54,776 nt of DNA, from the IMG/VR virus record IMGVR_UViG_3300046514_000372, positions 1 through 54,776 of that record. One strand, 5' to 3'. The stretch's first letter is position 1. Every line of letters starts with the position of its first letter. Below the pieces are notes generated by a model that worked only from the letters and a program-made list of their open reading frames with translations, was not told the origin of the DNA and searched no databases. The translations under genes were made by a program, and so were the position numbers. This DNA comes from a virus. Shown piece by piece: positions 1 to 7,860 of the stretch.

Positions 1-284
1 GCCAGCTCGTCCTTCTCCTCGGTGGCCGGTTCCTTGGCCGGTTTCTCCTCGACTGGCGGCTTGACCTCGGGGACCGGTTCAACGACCGGTTCCTCCTCGA
101 CCACGGGTTCCTCGGCGGGAGGCTCGTCTGCAACGGGCGCCTCGTCTTCGATGGGGTCGGTGGTGTCTTCGAGGGGTTCGCCAAACTCGTCCGCTCCAGG
201 AAGGTCGGCGTCGTCGGCGGGCGGTTCGTCGCCGGCATTCGCCAGCGAGTTCTTGATGAGGTCTACGGTGTCTTCAAAAGCCAT
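1..284 (-). CDS. Scaffold-like acidic protein, N-terminal part (cut by window edge)
   Basis: The 94 visible residues begin MAFEDTVDLIKNSLANAG and then become almost entirely Asp, Glu, Pro, Val and Ala. No structured domain is visible. The start has a GGAG Shine-Dalgarno about 10 nt upstream. Its place downstream of terminase and portal, with a probable capsid C-terminus at the other window edge, is where tailed phages keep the scaffolding protein that guides procapsid assembly. Composition and position are seen; the role is inferred. The C-terminal part lies outside the window. Confidence 0.6.
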   Translation of the reverse strand, partial: MAFEDTVDLIKNSLANAGDEPPADDADLPGADEFGEPLEDTTDPIEDEAPVADEPPAEEPVVEEEPVVEPVPEVKPPVEEKPAKEPATEEKDEL

Positions 285-326
285 GTGCGTGATGCTCCGT
301 TACGAGGTGGCGTGCGGGGTGGACGA

Positions 327-758
327 TTACTTCTCGGCGTCGGCTAGCTCTCGGGCGAACTCCTCCTCGCGCGCCTTGGCGATTTTCTCCCAGGCCGCAG
401 CGCGCTGCTCGCGAACGCCTTGCGTGCGCTTCAGTTCCTGCGACACCGGGTCCTCGCCAGGCGCGTAGACGGGGATGTTGCCCTTGTCCATTGCCCACGA
501 CTGGAGGTTGGCGACGATGAAGCTGATGGTGGAGACGGGCTCGTTGGTGGTGTCGTCGCGGAAGACCAGGCGGATTTCCACGAGCGACTTGTCGATGGGG
601 TTCTGCACCATGAGCGCTTTCTCGTTGCGGTCGGTGCGAATCGGGTAGACGGCGCTGCCGCCGTTCTGGAACACGAACGTCCACACCTCGACCGGCTCGG
701 TCTTCTGTGGCTGCGGAATCGGGTCAGCGGTGTCGAGTGCGTCGGTGAGCTTTATCAT
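327..758 (-). CDS. Hypothetical structural-operon protein, 143 aa
   Basis: Unrecognised. It starts MIKLTDALDT and overlaps the stop of the preceding gene by ATGA, which fixes the start. The middle looks like a beta-rich domain (segments such as EVWTFVFQNG and ISFIVANLQ), followed by a charged alpha-helical tail rich in Glu, Arg and Ala. It lies between portal and scaffold-like gene, so a minor head role is possible but not shown. Confidence 0.7.
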   Translation of the reverse strand: MIKLTDALDTADPIPQPQKTEPVEVWTFVFQNGGSAVYPIRTDRNEKALMVQNPIDKSLVEIRLVFRDDTTNEPVSTISFIVANLQSWAMDKGNIPVYAPGEDPVSQELKRTQGVREQRAAAWEKIAKAREEEFARELADAEK

Positions 759-1126
759 TTGTTGTTTGTCCCCAGGACGCCGCGCTTCGCCCGTTCGTCG
801 GCGCGCTCGCGTGCCCACATTTTGCATTCCTGCAGTTTGGTGAGCTGCATCGCGCCTTCTTTCGACGGATACGGCCCCCTCTGGAACCCATCGAGTCGGT
901 CGATGAGGATGGCGTAGAGCGCTGCTTCGGTCGCACCGGGCAGCGAGCCCTCGACATTGCGCGGGCCCTTTTGGAACTGGATGGTTGCGATGGTCTCGCC
1001 GTCGATGCTCAAGATATAGAAGTGCGCGGCGCCACTACCATCTGGGGCATCCGTTCCGATGCTGATGGATTCGTTGAGCCCGTGTCCGTCGTGGTGCGTG
1101 GTGAGGCTGCGAACAATCTCGTTCAT
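755..1126 (-). CDS. Hypothetical protein, 123 aa
   Basis: Unrecognised. It starts MNEIVRSLTTHHDGHG with an AAAGGA Shine-Dalgarno. It overlaps its upstream neighbour by ATGA and its downstream neighbour by ATGA, so it is translationally coupled on both sides. The N-terminal two thirds have beta-strand-like segments (FYILSIDGETIATIQF); the C-terminus is a charged helix. It is part of the head-gene operon. Confidence 0.65.
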   Translation of the reverse strand: MNEIVRSLTTHHDGHGLNESISIGTDAPDGSGAAHFYILSIDGETIATIQFQKGPRNVEGSLPGATEAALYAILIDRLDGFQRGPYPSKEGAMQLTKLQECKMWARERADERAKRGVLGTNNK

Positions 1127-1275
1127 TTGCCGAATCCTTTCAGCCAGGAGACCAGGGCCCGCCACTTGCTGCCCTTCTCGCCGGCTTGTGGTGTGGGGTC
1201 TGTGGCCCCGTTCAGAATGCTGTTCGAGTTGGCCGGGATGTTGCTCGGGAGATTGGGGTTGGTGCTGTCACTCAT
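1123..1275 (-). CDS. Small hypothetical protein, 50 aa
   Basis: A 50-residue frame starting MSDSTNPNLPSNIPANSN, low-complexity Asn/Ser/Pro at the N-terminus and basic/aromatic at the C-terminus (KWRALVSWLKGFGK). It begins with ATGA overlap on the zinc-ribbon gene and ends with ATGA overlap on the 123-aa gene, filling exactly the gap between them. That coupling is the main evidence that it is real. No function is assigned. Confidence 0.6.
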   Translation of the reverse strand: MSDSTNPNLPSNIPANSNSILNGATDPTPQAGEKGSKWRALVSWLKGFGK

Positions 1276-1793
1276 ATATGCGCCTTGATGATTTCCTTGG
1301 TGGCACCCTTCGGGTCGCGGTTCGCGCCCATCGAAATGCCGCGCGGTTTCTCCGCCGGCTTCGGCGGCGCGAAGCCCTCGGCTTTCTCATGCTCGTGCCA
1401 GGCCGCGATGCGCCGCGCTTCGTCCTCGGGGTTCAGTGCGGCCGGGAGACCGATGAACCGCTGCGTGTAGGGGTTCTTGTCGCTGCCGCTCGCCGGGTCT
1501 ACCTCGTGTGTGACGTAGGGGATGAGCCCGCGCTTCTCCTCCTCGCGCCGAATCTCGGAGTAGGAGTCGTAGCGGCGCGGCGTGCCGTCCTCGTTGCAAA
1601 GCCCGTGCTTGATGTAGAGCCCGCCGGGGATGCTGTCCACATGGACGTCCGAGGTCTTCCTTCCAGCCATCTGGAAGATGCGCTCCATCTCCCCGCCGCA
1701 GGACGCGCACGGAGCAATGGAGCCGCCGTCTTTCTGGAGGGTGTCTTCACGAACCGCCGCGCACACGCGGCATCGAGCGTCAACCATCTTCAC
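1272..1793 (-). CDS. Zinc-ribbon protein (FmdB-like N-terminus), 173 aa
   Basis: The N-terminus carries CRVC, then CASCGGEMERIF, two CxxC knuckles about 25 residues apart. This is the layout of FmdB-type zinc ribbons found in many phage head operons. The rest is charged, with several Lys/Glu/Pro segments. A GTG at 1793 sits 7 nt after an AGGGA Shine-Dalgarno and is preferred over the ATG at 1787, which is too far away. The specific function is unknown; structural-operon membership is seen. Confidence 0.65.
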   Translation of the reverse strand: MKMVDARCRVCAAVREDTLQKDGGSIAPCASCGGEMERIFQMAGRKTSDVHVDSIPGGLYIKHGLCNEDGTPRRYDSYSEIRREEEKRGLIPYVTHEVDPASGSDKNPYTQRFIGLPAALNPEDEARRIAAWHEHEKAEGFAPPKPAEKPRGISMGANRDPKGATKEIIKAHI

Positions 1794-1809
1794 GGTGGAG
1801 TCCCTTCGC

Positions 1810-1986
1810 TTACTGGATGGGCTGGTTGGTCGCGAACCGCAGGAGGATGTTCGCAATGGCGCCGGCAGAGACGACAGCCGGGGCATACTTGGGCGGGAGG
1901 TAACCGGTGGCGAGCGCGCTGCCCGAGGCAATGCCGCCCAACACGTTGACCCAGAACGTTTTCGACGCGAAGATTGATTTACCCAT
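1810..1986 (-). CDS. Small membrane protein, holin-like candidate, 58 aa
   Basis: It starts MGKSIFASKTFWVN and is mostly hydrophobic, with two candidate membrane segments (roughly residues 10-28 and 33-50) separated by a Pro/Lys turn. The size and two-span pattern fit small class II holins, but many phages carry similar peptides of unknown role. It sits right after the portal gene. No endolysin is adjacent, so a lysis role is only a suggestion. Confidence 0.5.
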   Translation of the reverse strand: MGKSIFASKTFWVNVLGGIASGSALATGYLPPKYAPAVVSAGAIANILLRFATNQPIQ

Positions 1987-2113
1987 GTTTGGCCTTTGGT
2001 GCGCGCCCGCAGTCACAAGGAAGGGGCGGCGGAATCGGTGCGGGCTTGGACGCCGGGAACCCCGGACATCCAGCCCACCCACACTTCAGTGTCATGCAAG
2101 CCTCGTGCCAGCG

Positions 2114-4336
2114 TTACCTGCCGTCCTGCATTCGCTTGTTCACCCTGCCGGCCATGTCGATTTCCGGGTGGTGGTCAACCTGCGGTGATGCCACGTGAGG
2201 CGGCGGGACCGGCGGACCCGGAGGCGGGGGTGCCCCTGGTCCCGGAGGTGGCGGCGGAGCGCCAGGCCCGCCAGGGCCGGCTGGCCCACCGGGTCCACCA
2301 GGCGGCATGCCGGGCGGCGGCGGGGGCGCCGGCAGCTGCTTCGAGCTGAGGATGGCTTGCTTCGCGGCCTCGATAGCCTGCGCGTTCGGCAGCGTGCCGG
2401 AAGCAATCATGATGGCGACGGCCACCGGGTTGTCGAGGTCCTCGCCCTTGAACGAGTAGGTGACCTTCGGCGGGTCTGGCGGTTTCGGCGCGGGGTTCTT
2501 CACCGATTCCTCGTCCACGTCGATGAGGGACGCCATCTCCTGGAGCGGGCCCTCCTGGTCAACCATGCCCGACTTGGCCGTCATGTTCCACCACTGTTCG
2601 AGCCGCTGGTAGCGCTGGTTCGAATCGAGCAGCACCGTTGCATCCGTGCGGATGTTGTAGGTGTAGTAGCCGGGGAGGTGCAGCAGGCTCATGTCGCCCA
2701 GCGCTGCGGTCTCTTCCTCGTCCCAGTCGCCGTAGAGGCAGAGCAGACCCGCAACAATCTGGCCCACGTTCGCCACGAGCTGCGCGACTTGGGCGCGCTC
2801 GAAGCTCACGCGGGTGGTCATGTTCGCCTGCGCGTTGTTCGCCTCCGCTGCGGTGCGGATTTGCGTGTTCGAGCCGCCGCCGTTGCCCTGCGAGCTGAGC
2901 CCCCACGTCTGCTGCAGCTCCGTCTTGGCGATACGGTCGAACATGTCGTTCTCTTGCGGGTAGGAGGCGCGAGCAATCTCGCCAACCGCCCGGTCGCCGC
3001 TGCCGTTCAGCGGAATCGCCCCCTGCCAGGTGCCGCGCATCAGTGCGGTCGCGATTTCCGGGGAGACCAGGATGTTGTTGAACCAGCGCATCGGCCGCGA
3101 GTGCCGGCGCTGCAGCATCATGTCGGTCCGCCCCTGCATCAGCTCCTCGACTTGCGGCCGGCCCATCGCGGTGTCGGACGGCGGGATGGCTTCATCGCTC
3201 AGGTAGGTGAGCGTGAGGAACTGGATGGGGAACAAGCACGCGCCCACGATGACGGTGCCCTCGGGGTCTTCCTTGCCGCTCACTTCGCTGAGCCGCTTCT
3301 GGCCGTTCCACGGCTCGTTGATGGCGGGCTCCTGCTTGCCGCGCACGAACACCATCCGCTGGATGGCTTCGAACGAGGTTTCGTCGTCATGGAACAGGTA
3401 GCGCCAGTAGAAAATCTCGTCGTATTCGACCATCTCGGTCTCGACGTAGCGGTCGCGCTCTTCATCGTTGGTCAGCCGGTCGTAGCTCGACTTCACGCCC
3501 GTGCCGCAGACCGTGGACTTCTCACTCGGCTTGAGTTTGAACTCCTTCGAGGCGCGCGACCAGTGCATGCGCCCGGTCTCTCCGACCCACGGGCAGCGGT
3601 TGAAGTTCGAGCCGCTGAACGTCAGGTCCCACAGCCCGTCGCTCGGGCTTACCCTGGACATGATAATTCGCTTGGCCGTGGTATACGGCGTCGGCGTGAC
3701 CTTCGGTGGTGCCGGCGGCGCTTGCGGTCCCTCGCCGGGCTCCTGGTTCTCGACGGGAGCGCCGGGCTCGCCGGGCTCCTGCATCGCGTCGGCGTCGAGC
3801 GGCGCCATCTCGGCGGGCGCTGCCGGTGCGGTCGTCTCTTTCTCCGCCAGGTCGCGCATCTCCTGCCGTGATTCGTAGGCCACCTTCACCATGCCGAACC
3901 CAGCGGCGTTGATGACGTCGGGCATCACCTCGTTCATCGCCGTGCCGAGCCCGCCCGTGGCGAGCGCGTCGTTCACCTTGCGCGCCAGCGTCGGCATCGC
4001 AGCCTTGAACGCCTTCTTCTTCGCCTTCAGGCGCACCTGCGGGACTTGGCTGAACAGCTGCGCGTGCTTGTCCTTGGTCGCGCTCCAGTCGTAGGTGATG
4101 GCGACTCGGTCGTCGTCGCTGTCGCTGTCGTAGACCTTGCCGCGCCGCCGGTCGATGTTCTCGCGCCAACCTTCGATGAGCTGGCGTTTGTAGTTGCGTG
4201 AGCGCGCGATGCGGGCTCGGAACAACTTGGGCTGAGCGTTGGCGTCCGGTGCCGACGCGCTGACATCCGGGGCTACACTGGTGCCCTCGGCTGGCGTGTT
4301 CTCGGCATCGAGCGGTTCGGGTGCGTAGTTATCCAT
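2114..4336 (-). CDS. Portal protein, 740 aa
   Basis: The large protein immediately downstream of TerL in the packaging operon. Length (740 aa) fits podovirus portals such as P22 gp1 (about 725 aa). The central part has the mixed helical/Trp-rich character of portals, and the C-terminal third contains an Asn/Gln/Ala-rich helical region consistent with the portal crown or barrel. Residues about 655-715 are an unusual Pro/Gly-rich tail with long PPPP and PGGPG runs, followed by a basic end. The start has a GAGGA Shine-Dalgarno and lies 7 nt after the TerL stop. The portal forms the dodecameric DNA channel at the capsid vertex. The call rests on position, length and overall pattern, not an alignment. 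Confidence 0.8.
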   Translation of the reverse strand: MDNYAPEPLDAENTPAEGTSVAPDVSASAPDANAQPKLFRARIARSRNYKRQLIEGWRENIDRRRGKVYDSDSDDDRVAITYDWSATKDKHAQLFSQVPQVRLKAKKKAFKAAMPTLARKVNDALATGGLGTAMNEVMPDVINAAGFGMVKVAYESRQEMRDLAEKETTAPAAPAEMAPLDADAMQEPGEPGAPVENQEPGEGPQAPPAPPKVTPTPYTTAKRIIMSRVSPSDGLWDLTFSGSNFNRCPWVGETGRMHWSRASKEFKLKPSEKSTVCGTGVKSSYDRLTNDEERDRYVETEMVEYDEIFYWRYLFHDDETSFEAIQRMVFVRGKQEPAINEPWNGQKRLSEVSGKEDPEGTVIVGACLFPIQFLTLTYLSDEAIPPSDTAMGRPQVEELMQGRTDMMLQRRHSRPMRWFNNILVSPEIATALMRGTWQGAIPLNGSGDRAVGEIARASYPQENDMFDRIAKTELQQTWGLSSQGNGGGSNTQIRTAAEANNAQANMTTRVSFERAQVAQLVANVGQIVAGLLCLYGDWDEEETAALGDMSLLHLPGYYTYNIRTDATVLLDSNQRYQRLEQWWNMTAKSGMVDQEGPLQEMASLIDVDEESVKNPAPKPPDPPKVTYSFKGEDLDNPVAVAIMIASGTLPNAQAIEAAKQAILSSKQLPAPPPPPGMPPGGPGGPAGPGGPGAPPPPPGPGAPPPPGPPVPPPHVASPQVDHHPEIDMAGRVNKRMQDGR

Positions 4337-4343
4337 GTTGTCC

Positions 4344-5924
4344 TCAGAGCGAATCGTATACCGAGTTGGCGCGGCGGCGCACGTTGTTCGAACCCATCAC
4401 ATAGGCTTTGCCCTGGGTGGTCTTCATCCAGGGACGCTCGCGCGTCAGCTTCGGCACGCGAGTCGGTGGCGGCGCCGCCATCGAGAGATAGCCCAGCGAG
4501 ATGGGCATGTGGTCAACTTTCGAGTCGGCCAAACGGCCGGGGTGTTTCTTGTCGATGCGCATCGAGCGCAGCGTTTTCACCAGCGTGGGGCATCCCGGCT
4601 CATAGATTACCATAGCCGGCAACCCATCGCTAAGTCTGCTCTGCAGCAGCTCCTGGGTGGCGAAGCCGTTCGCGGTGCGGTCGTTGATGCCAGCCGTGAG
4701 CGGCATGCCGGCGTCCTCGAAGATGTGCGCCATGCAGTGGCCCATCTCCTTCTCGCCTTTCCACAGCGTCGGGTCCGCGATGGTGCCCAGGATGTTCATG
4801 TCCTCGGACAGGCGCTCGATGTCGGGGATAATTTCCTGCGCCGTCTTGTGGACCCAGCTCGCCTCTTGGAACGGCATGTAGCGTCCGTTCGGCAGCACCA
4901 TCACCCACACACAGACGGCGGGGTCATGGAAGCCGTAGTCGAACACGCGGTAGATGTTCATCCAGGGCCAGTGCCGCGCCATGCGTGCGGGCTCGTCCTC
5001 GCTGCCCATCACCATCGGGATTTCCTGGGTGAGGTTGTCTTCCTCGATGGTGAAGTAGGCGCCCTCGACTCCCCACTTCCCTTCGAGCCAGGCATCCTGA
5101 TACGCCTGCGACAAGCCGCTGAACTGCTTGTCGTATTGTTCGAAGTCTACGTGCGAGGCGTCCGCGCGCTCGATGTGCAGGGCGCCCCAGTCGTTGGGCT
5201 CATACTTGCGGTCCTCCTCGGGGAGGACATCGCGTGCGATGAAGTAGTGGTAGACTTCGTCCGCGCTCACGCCGATGGGGTTGGTCCCGCCGCGAATGAT
5301 GGCGGTGAGCCCGCTGCCTTCGAGCACACGGCAGCTCGTGCTGATGCGGGTCACCATGTCCCAGTCGAAGGTGGTTATCTCATCGAAGCAGATGGCGTCG
5401 AACTGCGCCGACAGATACTTCAGAACGTCGGCCTCGGTCTCGCAGTGCCCGAACAGTCCCAGCGAGCGCAGCCCGCCCACCTTGGGGTAGTGGGCCTCGA
5501 CGTTGCCCGACCGCACGCCGAGCGCCACCCCGCCCATCTTCTCCATGTCGTGTTCGAGGAACAGGAGATGTGACTTGCGCAGCTCGGGCATCGTTCGCCG
5601 GAGCATCAGGTATTTGAAGCCGGGGTAGCTCATCGCGCGGATGTGGAAGTCCCACCGCATCGTATGCGACTTGCCGGTGCCGCGCCGGCCTTCCATGATG
5701 AGCTTCGGGATGCTGCTGCGGTGGTAGACCTTGTGCTTCTCGGAGTCGGGCCGATACAGCACCTCGACCATGCCGTCTGCCCGGCGCACGCAGAACGCGT
5801 CGCTCGGGATGTCGGGGTCGCCCGGCAGGAACACCGTCTTGCGGAGGTCAGGGCGGACAGCCTTCGAGGCTTCCGTCTCGATGCGTTCGAGGATGTGCGG
5901 CGGAATCGGGACGACGCCAGGCAT
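4344..5924 (-). CDS. terL: Terminase large subunit, 526 aa
   Basis: DNA-packaging motor ATPase and nuclease. A Walker A motif is seen at residues 79-86 (GRRGTGKS) and a Walker B at about 176-182 (FDAICFDE). Candidate nuclease acidic residues are D329 (DYGFHDP), D384 (TIADPTLW) and D471 (VDHMPISLG), in the order expected for the RNase H-like C-terminal domain. Its ATG overlaps the TerS stop as TGATG, so the start at 5924 is secure and the longer upstream frame is not used. It acts at the portal with TerS to cut and translocate DNA. Confidence 0.93.
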   Translation of the reverse strand: MPGVVPIPPHILERIETEASKAVRPDLRKTVFLPGDPDIPSDAFCVRRADGMVEVLYRPDSEKHKVYHRSSIPKLIMEGRRGTGKSHTMRWDFHIRAMSYPGFKYLMLRRTMPELRKSHLLFLEHDMEKMGGVALGVRSGNVEAHYPKVGGLRSLGLFGHCETEADVLKYLSAQFDAICFDEITTFDWDMVTRISTSCRVLEGSGLTAIIRGGTNPIGVSADEVYHYFIARDVLPEEDRKYEPNDWGALHIERADASHVDFEQYDKQFSGLSQAYQDAWLEGKWGVEGAYFTIEEDNLTQEIPMVMGSEDEPARMARHWPWMNIYRVFDYGFHDPAVCVWVMVLPNGRYMPFQEASWVHKTAQEIIPDIERLSEDMNILGTIADPTLWKGEKEMGHCMAHIFEDAGMPLTAGINDRTANGFATQELLQSRLSDGLPAMVIYEPGCPTLVKTLRSMRIDKKHPGRLADSKVDHMPISLGYLSMAAPPPTRVPKLTRERPWMKTTQGKAYVMGSNNVRRRANSVYDSL

Positions 5925-6460
5925 CAGTCCTTCACCGTCTCGGCGTCGATGACCGGGGGCAGCGCCTTGACCGCCGGCATCCCGCCCACCACGAAGCCCA
6001 GCGTAAACGTAGGCGCCTGCTGGACTTTGTTCTCCTCGGGCGCATCCACGATGCGCTCGCCGTCTTCCGCGATGCGCTCCATAGCCCACTGGGCTGGCTT
6101 CGCGTCGCCGGCCAACGCAGCCACAGCGGTGGCGGCAGCGTGGGCCTCGACATAGAACTCGGCTCGGGACGCCAGGCTGGCGCGAGCCGCCTTGATGACG
6201 GTGCGCACGGCGCGCGGGTCCACTTCCGCCTTGCGCGCTATCTCGGCAGCGGTCAGCTTGTCCATCAGCCGCATGGTCAGCTGGGTGATGGCGTCGGCAT
6301 CCTCGGCAGACTTGGGTCCGCGCTTGCGGTCCTCCCGCTCACGGTCACGGTCCTCGGACCGGCGCAGCCGGGACGAGGGAGCGCGCAGTTCCACGCTGGC
6401 CGGCGGAGACTGCCGCTGTTCGTCGGTGACCACTGCGTTGGCGATTCGTGTGGAGGGCAT
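5924..6460 (-). CDS. terS: Terminase small subunit, 178 aa
   Basis: Located directly upstream of TerL and overlapping it. The middle holds a helix-turn-helix-like stretch (TAAEIARKAEVDPRAV, about residues 80-96), followed by helices and an acidic segment, as in DNA-recognition subunits of terminase. An AAGGA Shine-Dalgarno 5 nt before ATG fixes the start. The N-terminus MPSTRIANAV is shared with two unrelated proteins at 15712 and 16785. It recognises phage DNA to start packaging; the site is probably near this gene. Assignment is by position and HTH pattern. Confidence 0.75.
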   Translation of the reverse strand: MPSTRIANAVVTDEQRQSPPASVELRAPSSRLRRSEDRDREREDRKRGPKSAEDADAITQLTMRLMDKLTAAEIARKAEVDPRAVRTVIKAARASLASRAEFYVEAHAAATAVAALAGDAKPAQWAMERIAEDGERIVDAPEENKVQQAPTFTLGFVVGGMPAVKALPPVIDAETVKD

Positions 6461-6558
6461 CAGTCCTTGTAAGTCGTTGAATCCGGGCGGGTTAGGTGTT
6501 TGAACCAGCAACCAGCGGCGAACCCGAGGCACAGGAACACCAGCCGGAAGAGGCCCAT
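6460..6558 (-). CDS. Small single-span membrane peptide, 32 aa
   Basis: A frame starting MGLFRLVFLCLGFAAGCW: one hydrophobic segment followed by a polar C-terminal tail. Its TGA overlaps the TerS ATG (TGATG), suggesting translational coupling. No strong Shine-Dalgarno is visible. The predicted span and coupling support a real gene; no function can be given. Confidence 0.5.
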   Translation of the reverse strand: MGLFRLVFLCLGFAAGCWFKHLTRPDSTTYKD

Positions 6559-6579
6559 GCACCAAGGTTAGCATACCGT

Positions 6580-6608
6580 TTGCATGCACGCAACACATCG
6601 CCTATAAT
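6580..6608 (+). promoter_or_regulatory. Sigma-70-like promoter, TTGCAT-17-TATAAT
   Basis: TTGCAT (6580-6585), 17-nt spacer, perfect TATAAT (6603-6608), pointing right. No plus-strand gene follows; the next 590 bases are non-coding and rich in hairpins. It may drive a non-coding transcript or antisense RNA, or be fortuitous. Confidence 0.5.
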
Positions 6609-6834
6609 TGCAGTGACATCGCAGGTCCTACTTCCCGTCCTAGCCCACCACACCCACCACACCCCCTAGAAATTGGCCGGGGGTAGCTAACCCCTTTCCC
6701 TCCAGCCGTTTGCCCTGGCGAAGTCGGGCCGGGTTTTTCCAGGGGAGTCCCACACACGAACGACGTCGCTACGCTCGCCGCGCGCCGGCAGGGCCTGGCG
6801 GACGGCGTGCGGCCGGCGTTTTCAAACCACTGCG

Positions 6835-6889
6835 AGCATGCTTAAAGCATGCTACGCGCGACAGTTAGCACGCGATGCGCGCACTAACT
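6835..6889. repeat. Two adjacent inverted repeats
   Basis: AGCATGCTT-A-AAGCATGCT (6835-6853) is a perfect 9-bp inverted repeat with one central base. Ten bases later, AGTTAG-CA-CGCG-ATG-CGCG-CA-CTAACT (6863-6889) is a symmetric hairpin. Either could be a protein-binding operator, part of a packaging site or an RNA hairpin. Confidence 0.6.
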
Positions 6890-7040
6890 TTGCCTTGCGA
6901 GTTGATTGTTACGTGTGGTAGGGGCACGCCCCGTGTGGACGGAGCGCGCTAGTTGGTAGGGTATGGGCGGAACGCGATGCTACCGCAAATCGAAACGATG
7001 CGCGAACGCCCGCGCGTCGTCTAACTCTGCTCGCAGTAGT

Positions 7041-7054
7041 GCGCGCATGCGCGC
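7041..7054. repeat. 14-bp perfect palindrome GCGCGCATGCGCGC
   Basis: A perfect palindrome flanked by AGTA (7035-7038) and TACT (7055-7058), which extend the stem past a 2-nt bulge. A second palindrome, GGGGCGCCCC, lies at 7099-7108. Both are in the non-coding stretch downstream of the leftward small-gene block, where they could also slow or end transcription. Confidence 0.5.
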
Positions 7055-7196
7055 TACTCTCAAATTGTGCAAACGTCGCGCGCGTTTACGCGTGGGGCGG
7101 GGCGCCCCTTGCGCGGTAGCGCGTCGCGCGCGAGAGGGGCGGAGGTAACCGCCTGAAGGCATATCGGTATCGTCTAGGGCGAACCGTGACGCTAAG

Positions 7197-7391
7197 CTAG
7201 TCTGCACTGGTATCCTCCAGTTTGAGCGCATGCGCCAGTCGTTCCGCGCGCAACATGGTAGCGCGGATAAGCTCGCAAGCGCTATCGTTACCGCGCGACT
7301 TGTGACGCGCGTTCAACGTATCGGATAGCAAGCCGTGATACGCTTGGAGCGCAAATCGCGTTAGCGCTCTGTCCTCTGCAGCGTCGTTCAC
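7197..7391 (-). CDS. Hypothetical protein, 64 aa
   Basis: Last gene of the CGCG-rich leftward block. GTG start (VNDAAEDRALTRF) overlapping the previous stop as GTGA and preceded by a near-perfect GGAGG. Predicted helical, with many Ala, Arg and Leu. Unrecognised; possibly an early host-takeover protein, judged only from its position beside the divergent promoters. Confidence 0.55.
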   Translation of the reverse strand: MNDAAEDRALTRFALQAYHGLLSDTLNARHKSRGNDSACELIRATMLRAERLAHALKLEDTSAD

Positions 7392-7657
7392 TTGGTTACC
7401 TCCGCGCGCGGGGCGCATGCTCCACGGTCAATCGGCAGAACGCCGTATGCGTTACCCACGTCCCGCAAGGTTTCGCGCCCCTCTCGCAGCGTTCGAGCGC
7501 TCCGCCAAATACGCGCCCCTCCAATGGGCGCGAAGCCTACCACGTGGTAAACGCCGTGCTCACGATAGAGCTTAAACGGTCCGTCCGTTTCAAGGTAACC
7601 GCAAGCAAACGCATATGCGGTTAGCCTGCCGTTTGCCGTGTAAAACTTCGGTGTCAT
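7388..7657 (-). CDS. Hypothetical protein, 89 aa
   Basis: Starts MTPKFYTANGRLTAYAFACGYLE, aromatic and beta-rich, with a Gly/Arg-rich middle (GGARIWRSART). Coupled by ATGA overlap to the 68-aa gene and by GTGA to the next. Small proteins beginning with this Phe/Tyr-rich pattern are common in phage early regions, but I cannot assign a function. Confidence 0.6.
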   Translation of the reverse strand: MTPKFYTANGRLTAYAFACGYLETDGPFKLYREHGVYHVVGFAPIGGARIWRSARTLREGRETLRDVGNAYGVLPIDRGACAPRAEVTK

Positions 7658-7860
7658 TGTGCTTCACTCCAGACTAGGCGCAATGCGTCTATCGCGTTTT
7701 CCACGTTGAACCGTTTCAGCCGAGTAGCGTCGCCACGTTTCCACGGTTCGCTATCCAATGGCGACGCGTCCGTAGTGCGCAAATGTCGTTCTAGCGTCGC
7801 GAGTCTATCGCGTTCGCCCTGTAGTTCTGACATCACAACGTGCCATGATTCGAACGTCAT
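7654..7860 (-). CDS. Hypothetical protein, 68 aa
   Basis: Starts MTFESWHVVMSELQGERDRL, mostly charged helix, probably a short coiled coil. ATGA overlaps couple it to both neighbours. Unrecognised. Confidence 0.55.
   Translation of the reverse strand: MTFESWHVVMSELQGERDRLATLERHLRTTDASPLDSEPWKRGDATRLKRFNVENAIDALRLVWSEAQ

Larger units (their letters stand above)
6559..7196. other. Non-coding region upstream of terminase (638 bases)
   Basis: No convincing gene. It contains a rightward TATAAT promoter, a C-rich stretch (6640-6666), a small GGGGT/ACCCC hairpin near 6680-6694, a CCCTGG/CCAGGG stem (6713-6718 with 6739-6744) spanning a T-run, and several larger inverted repeats (listed separately). 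Base composition changes here from the structural genes to the CGCG-rich block on its right. Position next to TerS makes it a candidate for the packaging (pac or cos) site. That role is inferred. Confidence 0.5.

Noticed and set aside
2195-5573. Long open frames on the plus strand opposite portal and TerL
   Set aside because: Arg/His/Val-rich, typical antisense shadows of GC-rich genes; no start signals; the minus-strand genes have clear domains.
6980-7231. Arg-rich reading frame of 60-83 codons on the minus strand
   Set aside because: No Shine-Dalgarno, overlaps the real gene at its start, Arg-dominated composition expected from a CGCG-rich region, and it spans palindromes.
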